Origin: an uncultured bacterium | Lineage (GTDB): Bacteria > Gemmatimonadota > Gemmatimonadetes > Longimicrobiales > RSA9 | Direction of reading: 5' to 3' | Length of the DNA stretch: 19,464 nt | NCBI GenBank assembly: GCA_937995995.1 | Contig: CALKIP010000194.1 | Coordinates: 1-19,464, forward strand | Part shown: piece by piece, positions 6,412 through 13,831 of the stretch | Position numbering within the stretch: the first letter of the stretch is position 1 | How the letters are laid out: every line of letters begins with the position of its first letter | Program-made: the position numbers and the translations under genes | The notes under the pieces: generated by a model | What the model saw: only the letters and a program-made list of their open reading frames with translations | Told to the model about the DNA's origin: nothing | The model's database searches: none

Positions 6412-9400
6412 GTGCTGACGAGTCCTTTCTCGCGTTCTGCTTCGCCGTGTCATCGTCATGAGCATCGTCGTGGCGTCGCCGACGGCGCACTTCCCATCGC
6501 GATCTTCGCCCTCATCCTCGCCGCCTGCGCCGGCGGTCCGGGCAGTCGCTCGGATGCTTCGTCGCCGGTCCTGGAGCGGGAGGCCGGGGCGACGCCGCCG
6601 ACGTCGAGCGCGCAACCTGCCGACGCCCCGCGCGTCGGGCCGGCGCGAGGTGCGCTCGTGGTGGCCGGCGGCGGGCAGCTCGGTCCGGAGATCGTGGGCC
6701 GGTTCGTGGAGCTGGCCGGCGGGCGGGAGGCGCGCATCGTCGTCATCCCGACGGCGGGCACGCGTGACAGCTTCCCGGACGACTGGAGCGGGCTGGAGAT
6801 GTTCCGGGAGGCGGGTGTGCGCCATCTCACGGTGCTGCACACGCGCGACCCCGAGGTGGCCGACGACGAGGCGTTCGTCGCGCCGCTGCGCGGGGCGACG
6901 GGCGTCTGGATCCCGGGCGGGCGGCAGTGGCGGCTCGCGGATGCGTACCTCGGCACACGCACGCTGGCGGAGCTGTTCGCGCTGCTGGACCGGGGCGGCG
7001 TGATCGGCGGTAGCTCGGCGGGCGCGTCGATCCAGGCGTCGTACATGGTGCGCGGCGCGCCGGCGGGGAACCACATCATGATGGCGCCGGGATACGAGGA
7101 GGGGTTCGGCTTCCTGCGCGGCGTCGCCGTCGACCAGCACCTGCTGGCCCGTGGGCGCGAGGACGATCTGCTCGAGGTGATCGCGCGTCATCCGGATCTG
7201 CTCGGGATCGGGCTGGACGAGGGGACGGCGATCGTCGTCCATGGCGACCGCGCGGAGGTGATCGGCCGGAGCAAGGCGGCGTTCTACAACGCGGCGGACG
7301 CCGGGGGGCGGCCGTACTACTTCCTCGAGGCGGGCGACGTCTTCGACCTGGCGCGGCGGGTGACGGTGGAGTCGGCGACGGCGGAGGCCGGAGGGCACGC
7401 GGGCACGGGCGGGGAGCGGGACGCGTCGCTCGGCACCCCGTGCACGAAGCGCCCGCGCGGCCCCGGCCTCGTCGATCCGGACCTCTACTGCATCGACCTG
7501 GTCGCGATCCCGGAGTTGCACGGTGCCACGGGCACGGCCGAGCTCGGTTGGGTGCCTTCGCCTTTCGGGACGGCGGTCACGGTGGACGGCCGGCACGTGC
7601 ACGAGGTGACGGTCACGGCCGAGGGGCTGCCCGACCCGTCGTCGCTCGGGCTGCACCGGACGTACGTGGCGTGGGCGACGACGCCGGTGCTCTCGCCGAT
7701 GGTGAAGCTGGGGGAGCTGCGGGCCGCACCCGGTGGTCGCCTGACCGCGACGGGACGCGTCGATTTCAACAAGTTCCTGGTTCTGGTCACGGCCGAGGCG
7801 TCGAGCGATGTCGCGGAGCGCGAGGGGCGGATCGTGCTGCGCGGGTCGTCGGCGAGCATGCGGCTCCTGCCCCAGGACATTCCCTACCTCTACACGATGC
7901 GTGGGGAGGGGGAAGGGCACGGGCACGGGGAGTTCATGGTGGCGCATGGCGCCGACACGCTCGCCGATCCCGGTGATGGTGCGGCCCGGAAGGCGGCTGG
8001 CGCGGCGGACACGGTCTTGCCCGGCGACAAGGCCTCGCCGACGGGGCCGCCCGTGGGCGAGTGGATCGACCCGCCGATGCACCCCGATGTGCCGATGCCC
8101 TCGGCGATGATGGGGCTCAGGCCATCGGTGTCGCCCTTCCTGCCGGGGTGGAACGTGGAGGGGCCGGTGCCGTTCGCGCGGCCGCGGGAGGTGGTCCCGC
8201 TCGGGGACGGCGACACGCTTCGGCTCGAGGCGGGGCTGGTCCGTCGCACGATCCGTGGGCGCACCTTCGTCATGTACGGCTTCAACGGGCAGTACCCGGG
8301 GCCGCTGATCGACGTGCCACAGGGCGCCACGATCGTCGTCGACTTCAGGAACCACATCGACCTGCCGACGGCGGTGCACTGGCATGGGCTGCGGCTGGAG
8401 AACCGCTTCGATGGCGTGCCGGGGGTGACGCAGGAGCCGGTCGAGCCGGGTGGCCGCTTCATCTACGAGGTCCACTTCCCGGACGCGGGGATCTACTGGT
8501 ACCACCCGCACCTCCGCGAAGACATCCAGCAGGACCTGGGACTGTACGGCAACATGCGGGTCCGCTCGCCGGACGCGGAGTACTACGGCCCGGCGCACCG
8601 TGAGGAGGTCCTCATGCTCGACGACCTGATGGTCGCGGAGCAGGGGCTGGTGCCGTACGGGCTGGAAGCGGCGACGCACGCGCTCATGGGGCGCTTCGGC
8701 AACGTGATGCTGGTCAACGGCGAGCCGGACTACCGCCTCGAGGCGAAGCAAGGCGAGGTGGTGCGGCTGATGCTGACGAACGTGTCGAACACACGCGTCT
8801 TCAACCTCTCGATCGACGGCGCGCGGATGAAGGTGGTCGGCTCGGACGTGAGCCGCTTCGAGCGGGAGGAGTGGGTCGAGAGCGTCGTCCTCTCACCGGC
8901 GGAGCGCTACGTGGTGGACGTGCGCTTCGAGCGGCCGGGGGCGACGGCGCTGGTGAACCGCGTGCAGTCGATCGACCACCTCTACGGCGGATTCTTCGCG
9001 GAGGCGGACACGCTGGCTCGGATCGACGTCGCCGAGGAGGCGGCCGTGCCGGATCTGGGCGCGGCGTTCGAGCGGCTGCGGCACCACTACGCGGTCTCCG
9101 AGGAGCTGGAGCGCTTCCGCCCGCACTTCGACCGGCCGGTCGACAAGGAGCTCGTCCTCACCCTCGAGGTCGACCTGGACGCGCTGCCGTTCCCGGTAGG
9201 CCCGATGATCCGCCTCGATTCGGCGTACTTCAACCCGGTCGAGTGGAGCGGGACGATGCCGATGATGAACTGGGTCTCGACCGCCCGCGAGACGCGCTGG
9301 ATCCTGCGCGAGCCCGCAACGGGCCGCGAGAACATGGACATCGAGTGGACGTTCGATGTAGGCGACGTCGTCCGGCTGCGCCTCACCAACGACCGCGACG

Positions 9401-9699
9401 CCGCGCACGCGATGCAGCACCCGATCCACCTGCACGGCCAGCGCTTCCTGATCCTCTCCGTCAACGACGTCCCGACTGACAACCTGGTCTGGAAGGACAC
9501 GATGCTCCTCCCCGTCGGCGCGACGGCGGACCTCCTGGTCGAGATGTCGAACCCGGGGAAGTGGATGCTGCACTGTCACATCGCGGAGCACATGGAGACG
9601 GGGATGATGATGGTGTTCGAGGTGCAGGGCGAGCGCGCGAGCGCCCGCCCAAGCACCGGAGGGGTAGGGTGGGGCAAGGGGTCAGGCGAACGCCTGTGA
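6412..9699 (+). CDS. Lipoprotein fusion: cyanophycinase-like S51 domain + unknown domain + multicopper oxidase
   Basis: A single uninterrupted 1095-residue frame. GTG 6412 is chosen because GGAG lies seven bases upstream and the frame then gives a lipoprotein signal, LPIAIFALILAAC, with the lipobox cysteine at residue 39. Residues about 78-320 match cyanophycinase (peptidase S51): ALVVAGGGQLG, IVVIPTAGT, the nucleophile elbow GGSSAGAS (Ser 202), DQH (His 243) and GLDEGTA (Glu 270), so the Ser-His-Glu triad is intact. Residues about 365-485 form an unrecognised domain (LGWVPSPFGTAVTVDG, YVAWATTPVLSP). A His/Met-rich linker follows. From about 605 to 1075 is a full multicopper oxidase: HWHG (His 656, 658), YWYHPH (698, 700), HPIHLHG (1003, 1006, 1008) and HCHIAEHMETGMM (1054, 1056, 1060, axial Met 1065). 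All copper ligands are present. Two cysteines at 344 and 360 may form a disulfide between domains. Likely exported and membrane-anchored; substrate unknown. Its stop overlaps the convergent aldo/keto reductase gene by 18 bases. Confidence 0.86.
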   Translation: MLTSPFSRSASPCHRHEHRRGVADGALPIAIFALILAACAGGPGSRSDASSPVLEREAGATPPTSSAQPADAPRVGPARGALVVAGGGQLGPEIVGRFVELAGGREARIVVIPTAGTRDSFPDDWSGLEMFREAGVRHLTVLHTRDPEVADDEAFVAPLRGATGVWIPGGRQWRLADAYLGTRTLAELFALLDRGGVIGGSSAGASIQASYMVRGAPAGNHIMMAPGYEEGFGFLRGVAVDQHLLARGREDDLLEVIARHPDLLGIGLDEGTAIVVHGDRAEVIGRSKAAFYNAADAGGRPYYFLEAGDVFDLARRVTVESATAEAGGHAGTGGERDASLGTPCTKRPRGPGLVDPDLYCIDLVAIPELHGATGTAELGWVPSPFGTAVTVDGRHVHEVTVTAEGLPDPSSLGLHRTYVAWATTPVLSPMVKLGELRAAPGGRLTATGRVDFNKFLVLVTAEASSDVAEREGRIVLRGSSASMRLLPQDIPYLYTMRGEGEGHGHGEFMVAHGADTLADPGDGAARKAAGAADTVLPGDKASPTGPPVGEWIDPPMHPDVPMPSAMMGLRPSVSPFLPGWNVEGPVPFARPREVVPLGDGDTLRLEAGLVRRTIRGRTFVMYGFNGQYPGPLIDVPQGATIVVDFRNHIDLPTAVHWHGLRLENRFDGVPGVTQEPVEPGGRFIYEVHFPDAGIYWYHPHLREDIQQDLGLYGNMRVRSPDAEYYGPAHREEVLMLDDLMVAEQGLVPYGLEAATHALMGRFGNVMLVNGEPDYRLEAKQGEVVRLMLTNVSNTRVFNLSIDGARMKVVGSDVSRFEREEWVESVVLSPAERYVVDVRFERPGATALVNRVQSIDHLYGGFFAEADTLARIDVAEEAAVPDLGAAFERLRHHYAVSEELERFRPHFDRPVDKELVLTLEVDLDALPFPVGPMIRLDSAYFNPVEWSGTMPMMNWVSTARETRWILREPATGRENMDIEWTFDVGDVVRLRLTNDRDAAHAMQHPIHLHGQRFLILSVNDVPTDNLVWKDTMLLPVGATADLLVEMSNPGKWMLHCHIAEHMETGMMMVFEVQGERASARPSTGGVGWGKGSGERL
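9682..9699. repeat. Palindrome formed by two overlapping convergent stop regions
   Basis: The 18 bases shared by the convergent fusion lipoprotein (plus) and aldo/keto reductase (minus) genes contain CAGGCG-AA-CGCCTG (9683-9696), flanked by the two TGA stops. Both proteins therefore end in the same palindromic codons read on opposite strands. It could be a weak two-way hairpin; there is no T-tract on either side. Confidence 0.5.
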
Positions 9700-10626
9700 C
9701 GCCTCGTCGAGCTGGGAGACCTCCTCGTCCGTCAATTCCACACCGGGTGCTGCGGTCAGGTCGGCGAGCTGCTCGACGCTGTTCGCGCTGGCGAGAGGGG
9801 CGGTGACGGTGGGCTTGGCGAGGAGCCAGGCGAGTGCGATCGTCGCGAGCGAGGTCTCGTGCCGCGCCGCGATCGGCTCCATGGCCTCGATGACGCGCAG
9901 CCCATCCTCGTTCAGGTACTTCGCCACGGCCTGGCCGCGGGTGCGGCCCTCGAGATCGGCCTCGGTGCGGTACTTCCCGGTGAGGAAGCCGCTGGCCAGG
10001 CCGAAGTACGGGAGGACGCCGAGTTCGTACTCGCTGGCGAGTGGCGCGACGTTCTGCTCGTAGTTGGCACGGGTGACCAGGTTGTACTCCGGCTGGAGCG
10101 CGACGGGGACGGCAAGCCCGTTGTCGCGGGCCAGGTCCAGCCACTCGCGGATCCGTTCGGGCGCCATGTTCGAGATGGCGACGTAGCGGACCTTGCCGTC
10201 GCGTACGAGGCGGTCGAAGGCGGAGGCGATGTCCTCGATCGACTGGCTCTCGTCGTCGTAGTGCGCGTAGTAGAGGTCGATGTAGTCGGTCTGGAGGCGT
10301 CGCAGCGAGGCCTCCGCGGCGCGAATGACGTTGTCCGGCGCGAGGCCCTGGAACTCGGGGTGGGCGCCTACCTTGGACGCGATGATCATCGACTGGCGGT
10401 TGCGGCGGCTCTTCATCCACGCGCCGAGGACCGTCTCCGACTCGCCGCCCCGGTTGCCGGGGACCCAGGCGGAGTAGGAGTCCGCGGTGTCGATGTGGTT
10501 CCCGCCCGCGTCGACGAAGGCGTCGAGCACCACCTCCGACGCCTCCTGGTCCGTCGTGTTGCCGAAGGTGTTGCCGCCCAGGCCGAGCGGGAAGATCTCG
10601 AGGTCCGAAGCTCCGATTCGTGCCAT
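9682..10626 (-). CDS. Aldo/keto reductase
   Basis: 314 residues from ATG 10626, full length for the family. It carries the expected barrel and catalytic tetrad: Asp 46 and Tyr 51 in HIDTADSYSAW, Lys 85 in IIASKVG, and His 122 in LYYAHYDDE, plus SNMAPERIREW and the C-terminal IALAWLLAKPTVTAPLASAN that forms the NADP(H) phosphate pocket. It should reduce a carbonyl compound with NADPH in the cytoplasm; the substrate is not visible. The ribosome site (AAGGTAGG) is modest. The unusual GGGAGG-hairpin array lies 75-240 bases upstream and would be in its leader if transcription starts before it. Its 3' end converges with and overlaps the fusion lipoprotein gene. Confidence 0.88.
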   Translation of the reverse strand: MARIGASDLEIFPLGLGGNTFGNTTDQEASEVVLDAFVDAGGNHIDTADSYSAWVPGNRGGESETVLGAWMKSRRNRQSMIIASKVGAHPEFQGLAPDNVIRAAEASLRRLQTDYIDLYYAHYDDESQSIEDIASAFDRLVRDGKVRYVAISNMAPERIREWLDLARDNGLAVPVALQPEYNLVTRANYEQNVAPLASEYELGVLPYFGLASGFLTGKYRTEADLEGRTRGQAVAKYLNEDGLRVIEAMEPIAARHETSLATIALAWLLAKPTVTAPLASANSVEQLADLTAAPGVELTDEEVSQLDEASQAFA

Positions 10627-10700
10627 TTCCTACCTTCACTGTCGTCGAATTCCGGGGGTGGATTCCCCGGAAGAGCGACCGCAAGGTACTCGCCAGGGGG

Positions 10701-10829
10701 CCGGTCGTCGACCGGTGGGAGGGCTGTGGGGGGCACAGCGGGAGGGCGCCCTTCGGGCGCGGGAGGGCTGCCTTCGGCAGCGGGAGGGCCGGCCTTCGGC
10801 CGGCGGGAGGGCTGCTGCGCAGCGGGAGT
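10701..10829. repeat. Array of five to six different hairpins separated by GGGAGG
   Basis: Stems differ in sequence but are perfectly self-complementary, and each is preceded by the same short separator. Hairpins: CCGGTC-GTC-GACCGG (10701-10715); GCTGTG-N5-CACAGC (10723-10739); GCGCCC-TTC-GGGCGC (10746-10760); GCTGCC-TTC-GGCAGC (10767-10781); GCCGGCC-TTC-GGCCGGC (10788-10804); GCTGC-TGC-GCAGC (10811-10823). Separator GGGAGG is at 10717-10722, 10740-10745, 10761-10766, 10782-10787 and 10805-10810, with a final GGGAGT at 10824. Compensating changes on both arms of each stem indicate that the fold, not the sequence, is kept. It lies between the stop of the DUF6691 gene and the start of the aldo/keto reductase gene. 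On the minus (genic) strand the separator reads CCTCCC, like an anti-Shine-Dalgarno sequence. Function unknown. Confidence 0.85.
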
Positions 10830-10864
10830 ATGGGGGGGCGAGCGTTTTTTGCCCGCGCCCCCAT
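10830..10864 (-). terminator. Candidate hairpin terminator after the YeeE/DUF6691 operon
   Basis: An imperfect inverted repeat with arms ATGGGGGGGCG (10830-10840) and CGCGCCCCCAT (10854-10864), one mismatch, with a T6 (plus) / A6 (minus) run inside the loop. It lies 25 bases past the stop of the DUF6691 gene. The stem is strong, but no T-tract follows it on the minus strand, so it may be a processing or Rho-linked end rather than an intrinsic terminator. It could also be the last member of the neighbouring hairpin array. Confidence 0.4.
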
Positions 10865-10888
10865 CCACCCCCGGGCCCTCGGCTCGCT

Positions 10889-11416
10889 TCAGTGTGGCAG
10901 CTTCGGCCTCAGGTGTGCGTACGTCCAGGAGCCGGCGAGTGCGCTCAGGAGCACGACGAGTGCGACGCCGATGCCGCTACCCATGAGGGCGAAGATCGGA
11001 CCCGGGCAGGCGCCCGTCAGTCCCCATCCGAGGCCGAACATTGTGCCGCCGATCAGGTATCGGTGGCCTCTGCCCCAGGCCTTCGGCGGGACGGTGATCG
11101 GCTCGCCGGAGAGCGACTTCACACCCAGGCGCTTGATCACCTGGAGCGACACCCCGGCGACGAGGACGGCCATCATGATGATGCCGTACATGTGGAACGA
11201 CTGGAAGCGGAACATCTCCTGGATCCGGAACCACGAGACGGCCTCGGACTTCGTCATCACCACGCCGAAGTAGATCCCGGCCAGGAGGAAGAGGAAGAGG
11301 GCGCCGGCTCCGGGGGCGCCGCCGGTCGTCGCCTGGGGTGGCGCACTGGGTGCGGTACTCGCCGCGTTCCGCTCTTGCCTGGCGTGTGCCTGCCGGCCTG
11401 CCTGTGTCTTCTGCAT
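10889..11416 (-). CDS. DUF6691 (YeeE/YedE-like) inner-membrane sulfur transport protein
   Basis: 175 residues. The start is decided by the ribosome site: GAAGGAG abuts an ATG at 11425 but lies nine bases before the in-frame ATG at 11416, which is therefore preferred. After a 38-residue hydrophilic Ala/Gln-rich N-terminal extension, the family pattern follows: ALFLFLLAGIYFGVVMTKSE, SWFRIQEMFRFQSFHMYG (61-78), RYLIGGTMFGLGWGLTGACP (119-138; conserved Cys 137) and a last membrane span near 145-162. Such proteins form pairs with a YeeE/YedE protein and are thought to bring thiosulfate or related reduced sulfur into the cell, using conserved cysteines. It follows its YeeE partner by 32 bases and is surely in the same operon. 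Confidence 0.85.
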   Translation of the reverse strand: MQKTQAGRQAHARQERNAASTAPSAPPQATTGGAPGAGALFLFLLAGIYFGVVMTKSEAVSWFRIQEMFRFQSFHMYGIIMMAVLVAGVSLQVIKRLGVKSLSGEPITVPPKAWGRGHRYLIGGTMFGLGWGLTGACPGPIFALMGSGIGVALVVLLSALAGSWTYAHLRPKLPH

Positions 11417-11448
11417 CTGCTGCATCTCCTTCGTCGTCAGGTCTCCGC

Positions 11449-12009
11449 CTACAGGATCAACGGGAGGATCAGGTACGTCGTGATCAGCCCGCCGATGAAG
11501 AAACCGATCACCGCCACGAGCGACGGGAGCTGGAGGTCGGCCAGACCACTGATCGCATGGCCTGAGGTGCAGCCGCCGGCGTACGCGGTGCCGAAGCCGA
11601 CGAGGAAGCCGCCGACGACGAGTGCAACGATCCCCTTCAGCGACAGCAGGCTCGACCAGCTGAAGAGCTCCGCCGGGACCAGCCCCGCCTGCGGCTCGAT
11701 GCCGAGTGCAGCCAGGTCCGCCTGGGTCTGTGCGGAGATCGCCACGGGCTCGGGCGAGGCCAGGAGCACGCCGCCGATGAAGCCGCCGATCAGGATCCCG
11801 GCGGCGAAGGCCAGGTTCCACCCGCCTGCGCGCTTCCAGTCGTAGCGGAGAAAGGCGGCCCTGCCGGGAAGCGTCGCCGCGCAGATGTGACGGAAGTTGC
11901 TCGAGATGCCGAAGAGCTTGTTGCCGAGCAGAAGCAGGAGCGGCACGGTCAGCCCGATGAGGGGGCCGGCCACGTACCACGGCCACGGTCGTGAAAGAAG
12001 GTCCAGCAT
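11449..12009 (-). CDS. YeeE/YedE-family thiosulfate (sulfur) transporter
   Basis: 186 residues from ATG 12009, with GAGG just upstream. A polytopic membrane protein with the family's conserved cysteine motifs: RHICAA (Cys 43) and GFGTAYAGGCTSGHAISGLA (138-157; Cys 147). Membrane spans lie near residues 12-29, 66-84, 124-146 and 163-184. In YeeE, cysteines in such motifs relay thiosulfate through the membrane. Together with the downstream DUF6691 gene it makes the usual two-protein sulfur import unit. Expression appears to be driven by a strong promoter at 12107-12136 that carries an inverted repeat, leaving a leader of roughly 90 bases. No regulator gene, sulfur dioxygenase or rhodanese gene is next to it here. 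Confidence 0.87.
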   Translation of the reverse strand: MLDLLSRPWPWYVAGPLIGLTVPLLLLLGNKLFGISSNFRHICAATLPGRAAFLRYDWKRAGGWNLAFAAGILIGGFIGGVLLASPEPVAISAQTQADLAALGIEPQAGLVPAELFSWSSLLSLKGIVALVVGGFLVGFGTAYAGGCTSGHAISGLADLQLPSLVAVIGFFIGGLITTYLILPLIL

Positions 12010-12106
12010 GATCCTCGTCTGGAAGAATTCGAACGCACCTGGCCGGCGCATTCCCCTGGTGCCGGACGGCTCTCGCCCGGGCCAGCGGTGGCCGGCCAGA
12101 GTCTCA

Positions 12107-12136
12107 TGTATAACCGCATGGTGTTATGGTTGTCAA
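12107..12136 (-). promoter_or_regulatory. Sigma-70-type promoter with embedded operator for the YeeE operon
   Basis: On the minus strand, TTGACA (12136-12131), an 18-base spacer, then TATACA (12112-12107). Inside this element lies an inverted repeat ATAAC-N8-GTTAT (12110-12127), overlapping the -10 box; the central eight bases are partly symmetrical too (14 of 18 positions match the reverse complement). An inverted repeat in this position is typical of a repressor site. In other bacteria, YeeE/DUF6691 pairs are often controlled by ArsR-type persulfide sensors (BigR/SqrR), so such a repressor is a reasonable guess. The rest of the divergent region up to 12310 shows nothing I can name. Confidence 0.6.
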
Positions 12137-12310
12137 GTCGGCGGCGGTGGGTGCGGCGGGATCGTGGACGAAGGAACGTGCGGCCGTAAGCGTGCACGGG
12201 CAGGGCGATGCGATGGCTCTTGCCGGGAAGGTGTTCCGCGCGACATAGTGGGAGCGAACCCACCCTGATCCACGTGCCTCATCTTCCGGGGCCCGAACCC
12301 GCACCTGCCC

Positions 12311-13759
12311 ATGCCAAGGAACAACGCGTCGGTTCGTTCGCATCTCTCGTCGTTGCTGTGCCTCCTCCTTCTCACGGCCATCTCCTCGCCCGCCTTCGCC
12401 CAAATGCCGCAGCTCTCCTCCAGGGTCCGCGAGTACGTGGCCGTGGACGCGCCTGTGGTGGCGTTGACTCATGTGACGGTGGTCGATGGTACGGGTGCCG
12501 AGCCCGTGGACGATCAGACGGTGGTGCTCCGTGACGGCCGGATCGTGGCGGTCGGGCCGGCGGGAGAGGTGGAAGTGCCGTCGGGAGCGGAGGTGCTGGA
12601 TCTTTCGGGTCACACGGTGATCCCCGGGATCGTGGGGATGCACAACCACACCTTCTACACGACGGCGGGTAGGCGTGCGCAGATTTCGTACAGCGCGCCT
12701 CGCCTGTACCTGGGCAGCGGTGTGACGACGGTCCGCACGACGGGGAGCTACCACCCGTACAGCGAGATCAACCTGAAGCGTGCGATCGAGCGTGGCGAGG
12801 AAGGGGGCCCGCGGATGCACGTGACGGGGCCGTACCTGACGGGGAGCGGCGTGGGCGGCTACATGACGCAGGTGGGCACGCCGGAGGATGCGCGTCGCGT
12901 CGTCGCCTACTGGGCGGAGGAGGGTGCGACGTGGTTCAAGGCGTACACGCGCATCACGCGGGCGGAGCTGAAGGCGGCGATCGACGAGGCGCACCGTCGT
13001 GGGCTGAAGTTCACGGGCCATCTGTGCTCGGTGTCGTTCCGCGAGGCGGTGGAGCTGGGGATCGACAACCTGGAGCACGGCCTGTTCACGAACAGCGACT
13101 TCGTGGAGGGGAAGCGTCCGGACGAGTGCCCGAACGGTCTGCGCCAGAGCCTGCTCGACCTGGACATGCAGGGCGAGGAGGTGCAGAAGACGATCCGGAC
13201 GATGGTCGACAACGGCGTGCCGATGACGTCGACGCTGGCGGTCTACGAGCTGAGCTACCCGAACCGTCCGCCGCTCGAGGATCGCATGCTGGACGCGATG
13301 TCGGCGGAGGCGCGTGAGGAGTACCTGGCCACGCGCGAGGCGATCGCGGCGCGGGCGGAGCAGTCGATCATGCCGCGGGTCTTCGCGCAGGCGCAGGCGT
13401 TCGAGCGGGCGTTCGTGGAGGCCGGCGGTCTGCTGGCGGCGGGCGTGGACCCGACGGGCAACGGCGGCGCGCTCCCCGGCTTCGGCGACCAGCGCAACTA
13501 CGAGCTTTTGATCGAGGCCGGCTTCACGCCGGTCGAGGCGATCCGGATCATGACGCTGAACGGCGCGAAGATCCTGGGCGAGGACGATCGTCTGGGCTCG
13601 ATCGAGGCGGGGAAGCTGGCGGACCTGGTCGTCATCGAGGGCGACCCGATCGCGAACCCCGCCGGGATCCGCAACGTGCGTCTGGTCTTCAAGGACGGCA
13701 TCGGCTACGACTCCGCGCGGCTGATCGCCGCAGTGCGTGGGCAGGTCGGAATCCGGTAG
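12311..13759 (+). CDS. Secreted metal-dependent amidohydrolase
   Basis: 482 residues from ATG 12311. A signal peptide ends at AFA (residue 30). The amidohydrolase barrel follows with the small N-terminal beta domain (VVALTHVTVVDGTG, VVLRDGRIVAVGPAGEVEVP) and the metal-binding set in order: His 111 and His 113 in GMHNH, Lys 210 in WFKAY (probably carbamylated), His 237 in FTGHLC, His 256 in NLEHGLF and Asp 380 in AAGVDPTG. The C-terminal LGSIEAGKLADLVVIEGDPI is the classic amidohydrolase ending. Imidazolonepropionase/prolidase-like members of this secreted group cleave cyclic amides or dipeptide-like bonds; the substrate cannot be predicted. No clear ribosome site is seen before the ATG. The leucine operon promoter begins three bases after its stop codon. 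Confidence 0.85.
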   Translation: MPRNNASVRSHLSSLLCLLLLTAISSPAFAQMPQLSSRVREYVAVDAPVVALTHVTVVDGTGAEPVDDQTVVLRDGRIVAVGPAGEVEVPSGAEVLDLSGHTVIPGIVGMHNHTFYTTAGRRAQISYSAPRLYLGSGVTTVRTTGSYHPYSEINLKRAIERGEEGGPRMHVTGPYLTGSGVGGYMTQVGTPEDARRVVAYWAEEGATWFKAYTRITRAELKAAIDEAHRRGLKFTGHLCSVSFREAVELGIDNLEHGLFTNSDFVEGKRPDECPNGLRQSLLDLDMQGEEVQKTIRTMVDNGVPMTSTLAVYELSYPNRPPLEDRMLDAMSAEAREEYLATREAIAARAEQSIMPRVFAQAQAFERAFVEAGGLLAAGVDPTGNGGALPGFGDQRNYELLIEAGFTPVEAIRIMTLNGAKILGEDDRLGSIEAGKLADLVVIEGDPIANPAGIRNVRLVFKDGIGYDSARLIAAVRGQVGIR

Positions 13760-13762
13760 GGG

Positions 13763-13791
13763 TTGACACCGCCGAATCGGCCTTGTAACAT
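13763..13791 (+). promoter_or_regulatory. Promoter of the leucine operon
   Basis: TTGACA (13763-13768), a 17-base spacer, then TAACAT (13786-13791). The -35 box is perfect and the spacing ideal for a sigma-70-type promoter. Transcription would start near 13798, about 35 bases before the leader peptide ATG. It sits directly after the amidohydrolase stop codon, so the leu operon has its own promoter. Confidence 0.78.
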
Positions 13792-13831
13792 GGCCGACGC
13801 TTTGGAACACGAAACGGAAACGACGCACGCA

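Noticed and set aside
6373..8751. A 792-codon open frame on the minus strand opposite the fusion lipoprotein
   Set aside because: Arg/His/Pro-rich composition with no domain; it is the antisense shadow of the multicopper oxidase/S51 gene, typical of high-GC DNA.
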